A DNA stretch of 64,000 nucleotides from Clostridia bacterium (GTDB lineage: Bacteria; Bacillota; Clostridia; Christensenellales; Aristaeellaceae). Location: positions 1 to 64,000 of the forward strand of contig JAFWSH010000001.1 in NCBI GenBank assembly GCA_017519405.1, in the 5' to 3' direction. Positions 18,400-26,665 of the stretch are shown piece by piece (positions within the stretch are counted from its first letter, which is position 1; each line of letters starts with the position of its first letter). Below the pieces are notes generated by a model. That model saw only the letters and a program-made list of their open reading frames with translations, was not told the origin of the DNA and searched no databases. Position numbers and translations under genes: made by a program.

Positions 18400-18767
18400 G
18401 GGCGCTGCGCTGGGCCGCCCCGGTCCTGATCGCCGCGGCGCTGCTGCTGTGCGCCCTGGGGGTGCTGACAGCCCCCGGCCGGCCGGCCCCGGCGGCGTAC
18501 AGGGCCGGTGCGCTGCCGTCCCTGCCGCCGGTGGAGGCTGTGCAGCGCCAGAGCGGCTGGGTGGATGTGAACCACGGGGAGATTCCGGAGCTGGTGGAAC
18601 TGCCGGGCATCGGAGAGACCCTGGCCCAGGCCATCATCGATGAGCGGGAGAGCCGGGGACCTTTCCGCTACCCGGAGGACCTGCTGTCGGTCCGGGGCAT
18701 CGGGGAGAAGAAACTGGCGGGCTTCCGCGACATGCTGGATCTGACGGCGGAAGCCCCGGAGGAATGA
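18396..18767 (+). CDS. ComEA-like helix-hairpin-helix protein, membrane anchored
   Basis: A 123-residue protein with a hydrophobic N-terminus (residues about 5-25) acting as a signal anchor and a C-terminal HhH pair (VDVNHGEIPELVELPGIGE, then VRGIGEKKLAGF). This is the DNA-binding tail found in the competence receptor ComEA. The SLBB domain that normally lies between anchor and HhH is absent, replaced by a short Pro/Ala-rich linker. It could bind DNA at the cell surface but no other competence gene is in the window. It starts at GTG 18396 overlapping the cysS stop (GTGA). Confidence 0.82.
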   Translation: MRALRWAAPVLIAAALLLCALGVLTAPGRPAPAAYRAGALPSLPPVEAVQRQSGWVDVNHGEIPELVELPGIGETLAQAIIDERESRGPFRYPEDLLSVRGIGEKKLAGFRDMLDLTAEAPEE

Positions 18768-18781
18768 GAGGAGAGACCGCT

Positions 18782-20389
18782 GTGGCTTATCAGGCACTGT
18801 ATCGTCAGTGGCGGCCTGCCACCTTCTCGGATATGGTGGGTCAGGAGCTGGTGGTCACGGCCCTGCGCAACCAGGTGCAGCAGGGGCGGATTGCCCATGC
18901 CTATCTCTTTACCGGCAGCCGGGGCACCGGCAAGACCTCCGCCGCCAAGATCCTGGCCAGGGCGGTGAACTGTCAGCATCCGGTGAACGGCGACCCCTGC
19001 GGCGAGTGCGAGAGCTGCCGCCGGATGCAGGGGGACGCCTCCTTCGATGTGCTGGAGTATGACGCGGCCTCCAACTCCCGGGTGGAGGACATGCGGCAGA
19101 TCCTGGAGACCACCCAGTATCCGCCCCAGTACGGCAAATACAAGGTCTACATCATCGACGAAGTGCACATGCTCTCGGACAATGCCTTCAACGCCCTGCT
19201 GAAAACGCTGGAGGAGCCCCCGGAGCACATGATTTTTGTCCTGGCCACCACAGAGCCCCAGAAGGTGCTGGCCACCATCCTCAGCCGCTGCCAGCGCTAC
19301 GACTTTGGCCGCATCCCGGCCCAGAAGATTGCGGGGCGCCTGCGCCAGGCGGTGGAGATGGAGCACCGGGAGGCCACGGACGGGGCGCTGATGAACATCG
19401 CCGTGGCGGCGGAAGGCGGCATGCGGGACGCCCTCTCCATTCTGGACATGTGTCTGGGCTATGGCGAGAAGGTGGACGAGGCGCTGGTCCGCCGGGTGCT
19501 GGGCACCAGCGGCCGGGAGTTCCTGTTCCGCTTCTCCGAGGCGCTGATCGAGGAGGACGCCGCAGCGGTGTTCAGCCTCATCGACCAGTTGATGCGGGAG
19601 GGCCGGGAGCCGGCGGTTTTTGCCCGGGAGATGGCGCGCCATCTGCGGGCGATGCTGATGGCCCACTACTGTCCCGGGGAGCTGGCGGAGCTGCTGGAGC
19701 TGACGCCGGAGGACGCCCAGAGCTACATCGGTCAGGCCTCCGGCGTGTCCGACACCCGCCTGATGAGCATGATCGACCTGATGATGTCCGTGGAGCCGAA
19801 GCTGCGGCTCTCCTCATCCCCCCGGGTGGCCCTGGAGACGGCGGCGCTGCACGCCTGCCTGCGGACCGGGGAGGAGGACACCACCGCCCTGCGGGAGCGG
19901 ATCGAGACACTGGAGAAGCAGCTGGCCGGGCTCCGGGAGGAGCTGCACAGCGGCGCCCTGACGGTGAGCCCCGGGGCGGCCCGGCCGGAGAAAAAGGAGC
20001 GTGCGCCGGAGGTGCAGACCCCCAAGGCGGCACCGGCCCCCATGCCCAAGGACCTCCAGCAGGTCTGGAAGGGCGCCATGGAGATCGTGAAGAGGAAGAA
20101 CCCCGGGCTGTTCGGCATGCTCAGCAGCGGCAGCCTCATGGAGGCGGCGGACGACTGCTTCGTCTGGGGCGTGAAGGACGAGAGCTTTTTCTTCAGCCTG
20201 GACCACGTCAACCGTCCGGAGCACCGGGAGCAGATCGAGGAGGCCCTCAGCGAGACCGCGGGCCGGCCGTGCCATTTCACCGTGCAGCTGCCTGAAACCC
20301 AGAAGAAGGCCACCGCCACCGAGGCGGACACCCTGCGGGGCCTGCGGGAGACCTTCGGCGCGGACCGGGTGATGGTGCAGGAGGAGTAG
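18782..20389 (+). CDS. dnaX: DNA polymerase III subunit gamma/tau
   Basis: A 535-residue clamp-loader ATPase. It begins MAYQALYRQWRP as the family does. Walker A is GSRGTGKTS near residue 45, the zinc cysteines are in CGECESCR, Walker B is VYIIDEVHM and the sensor SRC motif is ILSRCQRYDF. The C-terminal tau region is short. GTG 18782 is preferred over the in-frame ATG 18764 because GAGAGGAGAG lies 6 bases before it and the conserved N-terminus starts there. The usual downstream pair ybaB-recR is not here; a strong terminator follows. Confidence 0.95.
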   Translation: MAYQALYRQWRPATFSDMVGQELVVTALRNQVQQGRIAHAYLFTGSRGTGKTSAAKILARAVNCQHPVNGDPCGECESCRRMQGDASFDVLEYDAASNSRVEDMRQILETTQYPPQYGKYKVYIIDEVHMLSDNAFNALLKTLEEPPEHMIFVLATTEPQKVLATILSRCQRYDFGRIPAQKIAGRLRQAVEMEHREATDGALMNIAVAAEGGMRDALSILDMCLGYGEKVDEALVRRVLGTSGREFLFRFSEALIEEDAAAVFSLIDQLMREGREPAVFAREMARHLRAMLMAHYCPGELAELLELTPEDAQSYIGQASGVSDTRLMSMIDLMMSVEPKLRLSSSPRVALETAALHACLRTGEEDTTALRERIETLEKQLAGLREELHSGALTVSPGAARPEKKERAPEVQTPKAAPAPMPKDLQQVWKGAMEIVKRKNPGLFGMLSSGSLMEAADDCFVWGVKDESFFFSLDHVNRPEHREQIEEALSETAGRPCHFTVQLPETQKKATATEADTLRGLRETFGADRVMVQEE

Positions 20390-20422
20390 GCCGAAAGCGG
20401 CTTTGGGAGCCGCAGTCATGGG

Positions 20423-20470
20423 AAAAACCGGCAGGGATTCACCGACCGTGCAGCCCTGCCGGTTTTTTGC
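20423..20470 (+). terminator. Rho-independent terminator after dnaX
   Basis: AAAAACCGGCAGGG at 20423-20436 pairs with CCCTGCCGGTTTTT at 20454-20467, ending in a T run. It closes the polymerase-to-dnaX operon. Confidence 0.9.
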
Positions 20471-20502
20471 TGCTCCCGGGCGCCGCCGGCGTGCTGTTTT
20501 CC

Positions 20503-20531
20503 TTGACAAGCGGCGATTCGGCTGATAAAAT
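20503..20531 (+). promoter_or_regulatory. sigma-A promoter of the mgtE leader
   Basis: TTGACA (20503-20508) and TAAAAT (20526-20531) are 17 bases apart. Transcription would begin near 20538, giving a leader of about 200 bases before mgtE. Confidence 0.85.
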
Positions 20532-20566
20532 GGTGCCATCATCAGAAGAATGTGAGGTGAGACCGG

Positions 20567-20635
20567 GTGGACGCTTATGACAGTATAGGAGACGGCGCGG
20601 ACGCTGATCCGTTTGCTCGGTCCCGCCTGAGCTGA
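20567..20635 (+). CDS. Candidate 22-residue Asp-rich leader peptide upstream of mgtE
   Basis: A short frame starts at GTG 20567, with AGGTGA at 20555-20560 placed 6 bases upstream, and stops at TGA 20633-20635. The peptide has aspartate at positions 2, 5, 9, 12 and 14, a proline at 15 directly after an Asp-Ala-Asp run, and a basic C-terminus with Arg 18 and 20. Runs of Asp, Glu and Pro in a nascent chain are known to destabilise ribosomes at low magnesium, the basis of mgtL control of mgtA in enteric bacteria. The ORF sits between the mgtE promoter and a set of hairpins, so a magnesium-sensing leader is an attractive inference. Translation is not shown by sequence alone. Confidence 0.5.
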   Translation: MDAYDSIGDGADADPFARSRLS

Positions 20636-20689
20636 CCATCAGCGCGTCGCTCTGTGTTCCTGCCTGTCAGGAAAACCAGGACAGTCAGG
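20603..20689 (+). promoter_or_regulatory. Structured leader (nested hairpins) before mgtE
   Basis: GCTGAT (20603-20608) pairs with ATCAGC (20638-20643), enclosing GCTCGG (20615-20620) with CTGAGC (20627-20632). A further hairpin pairs CCTGCCTGTC (20659-20668) with GACAGTCAGG (20680-20689), one mismatch, followed by a weak T-rich stretch. The first two structures include the end of the leader ORF, so ribosome position would decide whether they form. I do not see the conserved core of the known M-box magnesium riboswitch. Confidence 0.55.
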
Positions 20690-20735
20690 TGTTTTGTGCT
20701 GCGGGAACGCGGACACATGGAAAGGAGCGAGGGAA

Positions 20736-22235
20736 TTGAACGAGGAAGAGAAGAAGGAGCTGGAGGAGCAGAAGCCGGAGGAATCGGCAGAGGATACGGC
20801 GGCGGCCCCTGAGGAGAAGCCGGAGGAGGAGGCCCGGGCCGAGGAGGAGGTCTTCGAGCACCCGGACTACGCCTCCGAGCTGGAACAGATCATCCGCAGC
20901 GACATGCCCAGCGAGGAGAAGCGGGAGAAGCTGCAGGACTACCACTACAACGACATCGCCGACGTGCTGGAGAAGCTGACGCCGGAGGAGCGCCGGAGCC
21001 TCTACCGCCTGCTGGGCGCGGAGGAGGTCTCGGAGATCTTCGCCTATCTGGACGACGCCAGCGAATTCATTGAGGAGCTGAGCCCGGAGACCGCGGCCCA
21101 CATCGTCCAGGAGATGGACGCGGACGACGCCGTGGACATCCTGGAAGACCTGGATGAGGAGCAGCAGCAGGCCATCATCGACCGCATGGACGAGGAGGCC
21201 CGGGCGGACGTCGAGCTGATCCAGTCCTATCCGGACGATGAGATCGGCAGCAAGATGACCACCAACTACATCGTGATCCGGCGGGGTATCAGCATCAAGG
21301 AGGCCATGCGGGCCCTGGTGAGCCAGGCCGCGGAGAACGACAACCTGTCCACCATCTATGTGGTGGACGAGGAGGAGCACTTCTACGGCGCCATCACCCT
21401 GCAGGACCTGATCATTGCCCGGGAGCACACCGCCCTGGAGGACCTGATCACCACCTCCTACCCCTACGTCTATGACCACGAGGACGTGGCGGAGTGCATC
21501 GAGCAGCTGAAGGACTACAGCGAGGACTCCATCCCGGTGGTGGACAGCGAGATGAAGCTCATCGGCGTCATCACCTCCCAGGACCTGGTGGAGGTCGTGG
21601 ACGAGGAGATGGGCGAGGACTACGCCAAACTGGCCGGCTTGACCGCGGAGGAGGACCTGAAGGAGCCGCTGCTCCAGTCCATCAAGAAGCGCATTCCCTG
21701 GCTGATCACCCTGATGTTCCTGGGACTGCTGGTCTCCTCGGTGGTGGGTACCTTTGAGGGAATCATGGCGGCGCTTCCCATCTGTGTGGCCTTCCAGTCC
21801 ATGATCCTGGACATGTCCGGTAACTCCGGCACCCAGTCCCTGGCTGTCACCATCCGCATCCTCACGGATGACGAGCTCACCGGGAAACAGAAACTGGGCC
21901 TGGTGTTCAAGGAAGCCCGGGTGGGCTTCACCAACGGCCTGATCCTGGGCACGGTGTCCTTCCTCTTTGTGGGCCTGTTCGTCCACTTTGTCAAGGGGCG
22001 GGAGCTGATGGCCAGCTTTGCCCTCAGCGGCTGCATCGGCATGGCCATGGTGGTGGCCATGACCATCTCCAGCCTCAGCGGCACCCTGATCCCCATGTTC
22101 TTCAAGAAGGTGAAGATCGACCCGGCCGTGGCCTCGGGCCCCATGATCACCACCCTCAGCGACCTGGTGGCTGTGGTCACCTACTACAGCCTGGTGTCCC
22201 TCCTGCTGATGGGCATGCAGGGTGCCCTGGGCTGA
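20736..22235 (+). CDS. mgtE: Magnesium transporter MgtE
   Basis: A 499-residue MgtE channel. A very acidic N-terminal tail (about 45 residues) precedes the MgtE N domain of helical repeats (AHIVQEMDADDAVDILEDL), a CBS pair (residues about 180-305) and a C-terminal domain with five membrane helices, including the pore motif GNSGTQSLA. The acidic cytosolic part senses magnesium and gates the pore in studied homologues. TTG 20736 is the best start: AAAGGAG lies 8 bases upstream, whereas the frame's earlier part overlaps the leader structure. Behind it a long structured leader suggests regulation after transcription starts. Confidence 0.95.
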   Translation: MNEEEKKELEEQKPEESAEDTAAAPEEKPEEEARAEEEVFEHPDYASELEQIIRSDMPSEEKREKLQDYHYNDIADVLEKLTPEERRSLYRLLGAEEVSEIFAYLDDASEFIEELSPETAAHIVQEMDADDAVDILEDLDEEQQQAIIDRMDEEARADVELIQSYPDDEIGSKMTTNYIVIRRGISIKEAMRALVSQAAENDNLSTIYVVDEEEHFYGAITLQDLIIAREHTALEDLITTSYPYVYDHEDVAECIEQLKDYSEDSIPVVDSEMKLIGVITSQDLVEVVDEEMGEDYAKLAGLTAEEDLKEPLLQSIKKRIPWLITLMFLGLLVSSVVGTFEGIMAALPICVAFQSMILDMSGNSGTQSLAVTIRILTDDELTGKQKLGLVFKEARVGFTNGLILGTVSFLFVGLFVHFVKGRELMASFALSGCIGMAMVVAMTISSLSGTLIPMFFKKVKIDPAVASGPMITTLSDLVAVVTYYSLVSLLLMGMQGALG

Positions 22236-22246
22236 GGCATACAAAG

Positions 22247-22287
22247 AACCGGCGCCTGTCCCCGGGAAGGGGAGGGCGCCGGTTTTG
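22247..22287. terminator. Bidirectional terminator between mgtE and the amino-acid ABC operon
   Basis: AACCGGCGCC (22247-22256) pairs with GGCGCCGGTT (22275-22284), followed by TTTGC on the plus strand. It lies between two converging genes. Confidence 0.75.
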
Positions 22288-22298
22288 CATGGGAAGGT

Positions 22299-23045
22299 TT
22301 ACTGCCGGGCCTCCTGGATGGAGCGGATGAAGTCCCGGGAGCGCTGCTGCTGCGGCGCTTCGAAGAAATCCTTGGAAGGGCCGCTTTCAATGACCTCTCC
22401 GCCTTCCATGAACATCACGCGGTTGGACACATGGCGGGCGAAGTCCATCTCGTGGGTGACGATCAGCATGGTCATGCCCTCCCGGGCAAGCTCTCGCATG
22501 ACGCCCAGCACCTCGCCGATGAGCTCCGGATCCAGGGCGCTGGTGGGCTCATCGAAGAAGAGAATCTCGGGATTGCGGGCCAGGGCCCGGGCGATGGCCA
22601 CCCGCTGCTGCTGTCCGCCGGAGAGCTGCAGGGGATAGCGCTGGGCCCAGGCTGCCATGCCCACCCGGTCCAGGGTGTCCATGGCCAGCGTCCTGGCCTC
22701 CCGCCGCCCCATGCCCAGCCCTGCCGTGAGCCCCAGGGTGATGTTCTGCACCACGGTCAGGTTCTGGAAGAGGTTGTAGTTCTGAAAGACGAAGCCGGTC
22801 TTCTTCCGGTAGCGGGCGATCTCCTTTTTCGCTGCGGTGTGCAGGTCATAGACATCCCCGTCCAGGGTGAGGGTGCCGCTGTCCGCCCGCTCCAGGAAGT
22901 TCAGGCAGCGCAGGAAGGTGGTTTTCCCGGAGCCGCTGGGGCCCAGGATGGCCACCACGTCCCCCTTCTCCACGGTCAGGCTGATGCCCCGCAGCACCAT
23001 CTGGCTGCCGAATTGCTTTCGGACGTCCACTGCTTCCAGCATCAT
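22299..23045 (-). CDS. Polar amino-acid ABC transporter, ATP-binding protein
   Basis: A 248-residue ATPase of the GlnQ/HisP class. Walker A is GPSGSGKTT near residue 35, the signature is LSGGQQQR, Walker B is ILFFDEPTSALDPE and the switch histidine is in VTHEMDF. It has normal length, without the extra C-terminal domain seen in the second transporter of this window. Its ATG overlaps the permease stop (ATGA). Substrate is likely a polar amino acid or cystine; sequence does not decide. Confidence 0.93.
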   Translation of the reverse strand: MMLEAVDVRKQFGSQMVLRGISLTVEKGDVVAILGPSGSGKTTFLRCLNFLERADSGTLTLDGDVYDLHTAAKKEIARYRKKTGFVFQNYNLFQNLTVVQNITLGLTAGLGMGRREARTLAMDTLDRVGMAAWAQRYPLQLSGGQQQRVAIARALARNPEILFFDEPTSALDPELIGEVLGVMRELAREGMTMLIVTHEMDFARHVSNRVMFMEGGEVIESGPSKDFFEAPQQQRSRDFIRSIQEARQ

Positions 23046-23731
23046 TTGGCCTCACCTCCATGAACCGCGCCGGTGCGCTTGACCAGCTGCTGTTCTCCCA
23101 GGCGCTGCAGCCAGGTGAGCACCGTGCAGAAGAGCAGGTAGATGAGGGCCACCTCTGTATACAGCCCCAGGGCTTCGTAGACCCGGCCGTTGATGACCTG
23201 GGCCTGGCGGAACATGTCTGTCACGGTGATGGTGGCGGCCAGGCTGGTGCCCTTCAGCATACCGATCAGGGAGTTGCTCAGCGCCGGGAAGGCCGTCCGG
23301 AAGGCCTGGGGAAGGACCACATGGGTCATGATCTGCAGATAGTTCAGCCCCACGCAGTAGCCGGCTTCCAGCTGCCCGGCGGAAACGCTCTCCAGGGAAC
23401 CCCGCATGGTCTCCGCCATATAGGCGCCCTCGTTGATGCCGAAGACCAGCACCGCTGTGGGAAAGGCCGCCAGGGTGATGCCCACGCTGGGCAGACCGTA
23501 GAAGACCAGATAGAGCTGCACCAGCAGGGGCGTGCCCCGGATCACCCAGATGTAGAAACGGCAGATCTGCTGCAGCACCGGCACCTTGGCATACTGGATC
23601 AGCGCCACGACCACCGAGATGAGCAGTGCCAGCAAAAAAGAGAGGGCGGTCAGGGGGATGGTTACCTCCACCGCCTTCTGAAGCAGTTGGGGAAATGCAT
23701 CTGTCAGGATGCGCCAGAGTCGATCGTTCAT
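23042..23731 (-). CDS. Polar amino-acid ABC transporter, permease
   Basis: A 229-residue permease of the HisMQ family with five predicted membrane helices. The conserved EAA loop reads EAGYCVGLNYLQIMTHVVLPQAF (residues about 144-166), the contact with the ATPase. ATG 23731 is chosen because upstream residues are not family-like and a GGAG lies about 11 bases before it. It is the middle gene of a binding protein, permease, ATPase operon. Confidence 0.92.
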   Translation of the reverse strand: MNDRLWRILTDAFPQLLQKAVEVTIPLTALSFLLALLISVVVALIQYAKVPVLQQICRFYIWVIRGTPLLVQLYLVFYGLPSVGITLAAFPTAVLVFGINEGAYMAETMRGSLESVSAGQLEAGYCVGLNYLQIMTHVVLPQAFRTAFPALSNSLIGMLKGTSLAATITVTDMFRQAQVINGRVYEALGLYTEVALIYLLFCTVLTWLQRLGEQQLVKRTGAVHGGEAK

Positions 23732-23765
23732 TCGGTTAACACTCCGTGACACTCGATGGGAAGGG

Positions 23766-24584
23766 TTACTCGGGCTTGGTCCGGTCCTCGCCGAAGTACT
23801 TGAGGGAGATGGCGGACAGGGTACCGTCCTGCCGGGCCTTATCCAGGATCTCATTGATGGCGTTGATCAGGGCTGTCTCCCCCTTGCGCACCGGGTAGGC
23901 CACCGGATCGCCGGGAAGCTCCTGCACCACCTTGATATCGGCATCCGGATGCTGGGTCATGTAGTCCTCCACAGAGACCTTGGCGTTGATGGTGGCGTCC
24001 ACCCTGCCGTAGATCAGCAGCTCCATGGTCTCGCCCAGGGAGTTCACCGGGGTGACGGTGGCGCCATGCTCCTTGGCCAGGGTGGCGTAGGTGGAGGAGG
24101 GGGTGTTGGCGGTGGTGCGGCCCTTCAGGTCCTCCAGGGAGTGGATGTCCTCGTTGTCGCCCCGCACCACCAGCACCTTCGGGGTGTAGACATAGGGGGT
24201 GGAGAACTCATACTTTTCGGCCCGGTCCTTGGTGAAGCCCACGCCGTTGCAGGCGATGTCGAAGCGGCCGGACTCCACGCCGGCCAGGATGGCGTCCCAG
24301 TCCGTCTCCTGGAAGTCGGGCTCCACGCCCAGGCCGTGGGCGATGAGGGTGCCGATCTCAATGTCCAGACCGGTGAGCTCGTGGCTGTTCTCGTCGTGGT
24401 AGGTCCAGGGAGACCAGGTGCCCTCGGTGCCGATCACCAGGGTGCCCCGCTGCCGGATCTGCGACAGCCGGTCTGTTTCCGCGGGGGTGTCCTGGGCCGG
24501 CTGCCCCGCGCAGGACGCCAGCAGCATAACAGCCGCCGCCAATAATATCGCCAGACAGAGTTTTTTCCGGGATGCTTTGTTCAC
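23766..24584 (-). CDS. Amino-acid ABC transporter substrate-binding lipoprotein
   Basis: A 272-residue SBP_bac_3 protein. The N-terminal signal ends in the lipobox LLASC, so it is lipid-anchored outside the cell. The ligand-binding fold opens with GTLVIGTEGTWSPWTY and continues with GLDIEIG, FDIACNGVGFTKDRAEKYEFS and the hinge region LKGRTTAN. Start GTG 24584 has AGGAGG 8 bases upstream on the minus strand and places the signal peptide correctly. A consensus promoter lies 56 bases upstream. Confidence 0.93.
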   Translation of the reverse strand: MNKASRKKLCLAILLAAAVMLLASCAGQPAQDTPAETDRLSQIRQRGTLVIGTEGTWSPWTYHDENSHELTGLDIEIGTLIAHGLGVEPDFQETDWDAILAGVESGRFDIACNGVGFTKDRAEKYEFSTPYVYTPKVLVVRGDNEDIHSLEDLKGRTTANTPSSTYATLAKEHGATVTPVNSLGETMELLIYGRVDATINAKVSVEDYMTQHPDADIKVVQELPGDPVAYPVRKGETALINAINEILDKARQDGTLSAISLKYFGEDRTKPE

Positions 24585-24639
24585 TACAGAATCCTCCTGA
24601 AAATCTCCCACCGGCCGCTGTGCCGGCGGGGCGAATGCC

Positions 24640-24668
24640 ATTATACAGGACAAACTCCGTTTGCGCAA
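24640..24668 (-). promoter_or_regulatory. sigma-A promoter of the amino-acid ABC operon
   Basis: On the minus strand TTGCGC (24663-24668) and a perfect TATAAT (24640-24645) are 17 bases apart. The promoter lies directly downstream of the SDR gene's stop codon (24672). Confidence 0.75.
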
Positions 24669-24671
24669 GGG

Positions 24672-25694
24672 TTAAACCAGCGCTTTGGCGGCCTCCTGGG
24701 CGGCGATCACCCGATCACACCAGGCGTCAAAAACCGGGTCCTCCACCTGGCACTCCGGATGGGCCTGGATGTAATCCAGACAGCGGCGCACCCCCAGGTG
24801 GAAGGGCACGGTGGTGCACATGTCCGGCACCAGGCGCTTCAGTTTTGCATTGTCGAACACCACGCAGACGGACTTGTCTCCCACCAGGCTGCCCTCGAAG
24901 TCGTAGCCCTCCTTCTTTCCGGCCTCCGCCAGCCAGTCGCTGGCCACATGGCACAGACGGGCTTCCACCCCCAGGGCGTCGGCGACAGTGCGGTAGATCT
25001 GGTCCCAGGTGAGGGTCTCGTCACCGGTGATCTGGAAGGCCTCGCCGATGGCGTGGCGGTTGCCCATGAGGCCGGTGAAGCCCACGGCGAAATCGCTGTT
25101 GAAGGTCAGCGTCCACAGGGAGGAGCCGTCCCCCTGGACAATGACGGGCTTGCCCGCCTGCATCCGGCGGATCACCTGCCAGGAGCCGCCGTTGCCGTGG
25201 ACGCCCATGGGGATGCTCCGCTCGTCGTAGGTGTGGCTGGGGCGCACGATGGTCACCGGGAAGCCCTCCTCCCGGTACTTCTCCATCAGGAAGGCCTCGC
25301 AGGCAATCTTGTTGCGGGAATACGCCCAGTGGGGGTTGGCCAGGGCGGTGCCCTCCGTGATGCGCCAGTCTGCCGCCGGCTTGTGGTAGGCGGAGGCGGA
25401 GCTGATGTAGATATACTGGCCGGTCTTCCCCCGGAAGAGCCGCCAGTCCCGCTCCACCTGGGCGGGCACAAAGCCGATGAACTCACAGACCGTGTCAAAG
25501 CGGTGCTCCGCCAGCAGCGCGGCGGCCTTCTCCTCGTCGCCGATGTCCACCGTCAGGGTATGGACGCCCTCGGGCAGCACCTCAGGGCGCTTTCCCCGGT
25601 TCAGGACCCAGACATCCCAGTGCATGACCTCCACGCAGCGCTTCACGATTGCTGTGGAGATGGTGCCGGTGCCGCCGATAAACAATACTTTCAT
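24672..25694 (-). CDS. NAD-dependent epimerase/SDR-family protein
   Basis: A 340-residue extended short-chain dehydrogenase. The Rossmann motif is GGTGTIST at the N-terminus, the active-site serine region is ISSASAY and the Tyr/Lys pair is YSRNK near residue 144. The C-terminal half holds the substrate-binding part typical of nucleotide-sugar epimerases and the related chloroplast CSP41-like group. The substrate cannot be inferred. It is transcribed alone from its own promoter. Confidence 0.88.
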   Translation of the reverse strand: MKVLFIGGTGTISTAIVKRCVEVMHWDVWVLNRGKRPEVLPEGVHTLTVDIGDEEKAAALLAEHRFDTVCEFIGFVPAQVERDWRLFRGKTGQYIYISSASAYHKPAADWRITEGTALANPHWAYSRNKIACEAFLMEKYREEGFPVTIVRPSHTYDERSIPMGVHGNGGSWQVIRRMQAGKPVIVQGDGSSLWTLTFNSDFAVGFTGLMGNRHAIGEAFQITGDETLTWDQIYRTVADALGVEARLCHVASDWLAEAGKKEGYDFEGSLVGDKSVCVVFDNAKLKRLVPDMCTTVPFHLGVRRCLDYIQAHPECQVEDPVFDAWCDRVIAAQEAAKALV

Positions 25695-25742
25695 GGTGCG
25701 TCCCCCTTGTCACGTTTTCTTGCAGAGCCGAAGTCTTCTTTC

Positions 25743-25770
25743 ATTATATCACCTGACCGGCGGCTGTAAA
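25743..25770 (-). promoter_or_regulatory. sigma-A promoter of the SDR gene
   Basis: On the minus strand TTTACA (25765-25770) and TATAAT (25743-25748) are separated by 16 bases, about 50 bases before the start codon. Confidence 0.75.
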
Positions 25771-25863
25771 GGACGAAAACACGTCCAGGCACTGGGAATC
25801 AAAGGAAACACAGCGGGAATTCACATATTATAAATTTTTCGTAACATTTCCTTCTGAATTTGC

Positions 25864-25892
25864 TTGATTTTTTTTGCAATATCGTTTAGAAT
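25864..25892 (+). promoter_or_regulatory. sigma-A promoter of the two-component operon
   Basis: TTGATT (25864-25869) and TAGAAT (25887-25892) are 17 bases apart within an AT-rich patch. Upstream TTCACA (25820) and TAACAT (25842) lie 22 bases apart, a weak hint of OmpR-type sites and autoregulation. Confidence 0.6.
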
Positions 25893-25969
25893 CTTAGCGT
25901 AAATTTGAATTCCCATGCCTTCATCCCCAATCGCAAGGGCAGAGCTGGGATGTTATGGAGGTCCGGACG

Positions 25970-26665
25970 ATGGCGAAGAAGATCTTGATCGTGGATGACG
26001 AGCCGCTGATGCTCAAAGGGCTCCGCTATTCACTGGAGCAGGATGGCTATATCACCCAGAGCGCCGTGGACGGCGAGGAAGCGCTGGACAAGTTTTTTCA
26101 TGAATCCTATGATCTGATTCTGCTGGACGTCATGCTGCCCAGGATGAGCGGGATCCAGGTCTGCCAGCAGATCCGGGAGCACAGCAATGTGCCCATTATC
26201 ATGCTCACCGCCAAGGGTGAGGACATGGACAAGATCCTGGGGCTGGAGTACGGGGCGGACGACTATATTCCCAAGCCCTTCAACATTCTGGAGGTCAAGG
26301 CCAGAATCAAGGCCATCATGCGCCGCTCTGTGCCCAGCGCGGTGCCGGCGGAGGACAAAAAGACCATCGTGGTGCGGGACCTGGAGGTCAACCCCACCAA
26401 GCGCACCGTCACCATCGGCGGCAACGAGGTGAAGCTCACCGCCAAGGAGTTCGATCTGCTGCTGCTCTTCATCAGCAACCGCGGCAGGGTTTTCTCGCGC
26501 AAGGAAATGATGGAGAAGGTCTGGAACTATGAGCGGCCGGGGGACGACCGCACCGTGGACGTGCACATCCGCCGTCTCCGGGAGAAGATTGAGCCGGACA
26601 CCACACAGCCCGAGTTCATCATCACCAAGTGGGGGGTCGGTTATTATTTCACCGATGAGGACTAA
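25970..26665 (+). CDS. OmpR/PhoB-family response regulator
   Basis: A 231-residue regulator. The receiver domain has the acidic pocket DDE at residues 10-12, the phospho-acceptor Asp in LLDVMLP near residue 53, the Thr/Ser switch MLTAKG and the lysine IPKPFN. The C-terminal winged helix (residues about 130-230) ends in the recognition region DDRTVDVHIRRLREK. ATG 25970 has GGAGGT 7 bases upstream. The histidine kinase gene starts inside its end. It probably controls genes of the following envelope block, possibly htrA. Confidence 0.95.
   Translation: MAKKILIVDDEPLMLKGLRYSLEQDGYITQSAVDGEEALDKFFHESYDLILLDVMLPRMSGIQVCQQIREHSNVPIIMLTAKGEDMDKILGLEYGADDYIPKPFNILEVKARIKAIMRRSVPSAVPAEDKKTIVVRDLEVNPTKRTVTIGGNEVKLTAKEFDLLLLFISNRGRVFSRKEMMEKVWNYERPGDDRTVDVHIRRLREKIEPDTTQPEFIITKWGVGYYFTDED

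Noticed and set aside
20538..20736. M-box (ykoK) magnesium riboswitch before mgtE
   Set aside because: The start resembles AGGTGAG, but the conserved downstream core I expect for an M-box is not present. A covariance search would settle it.
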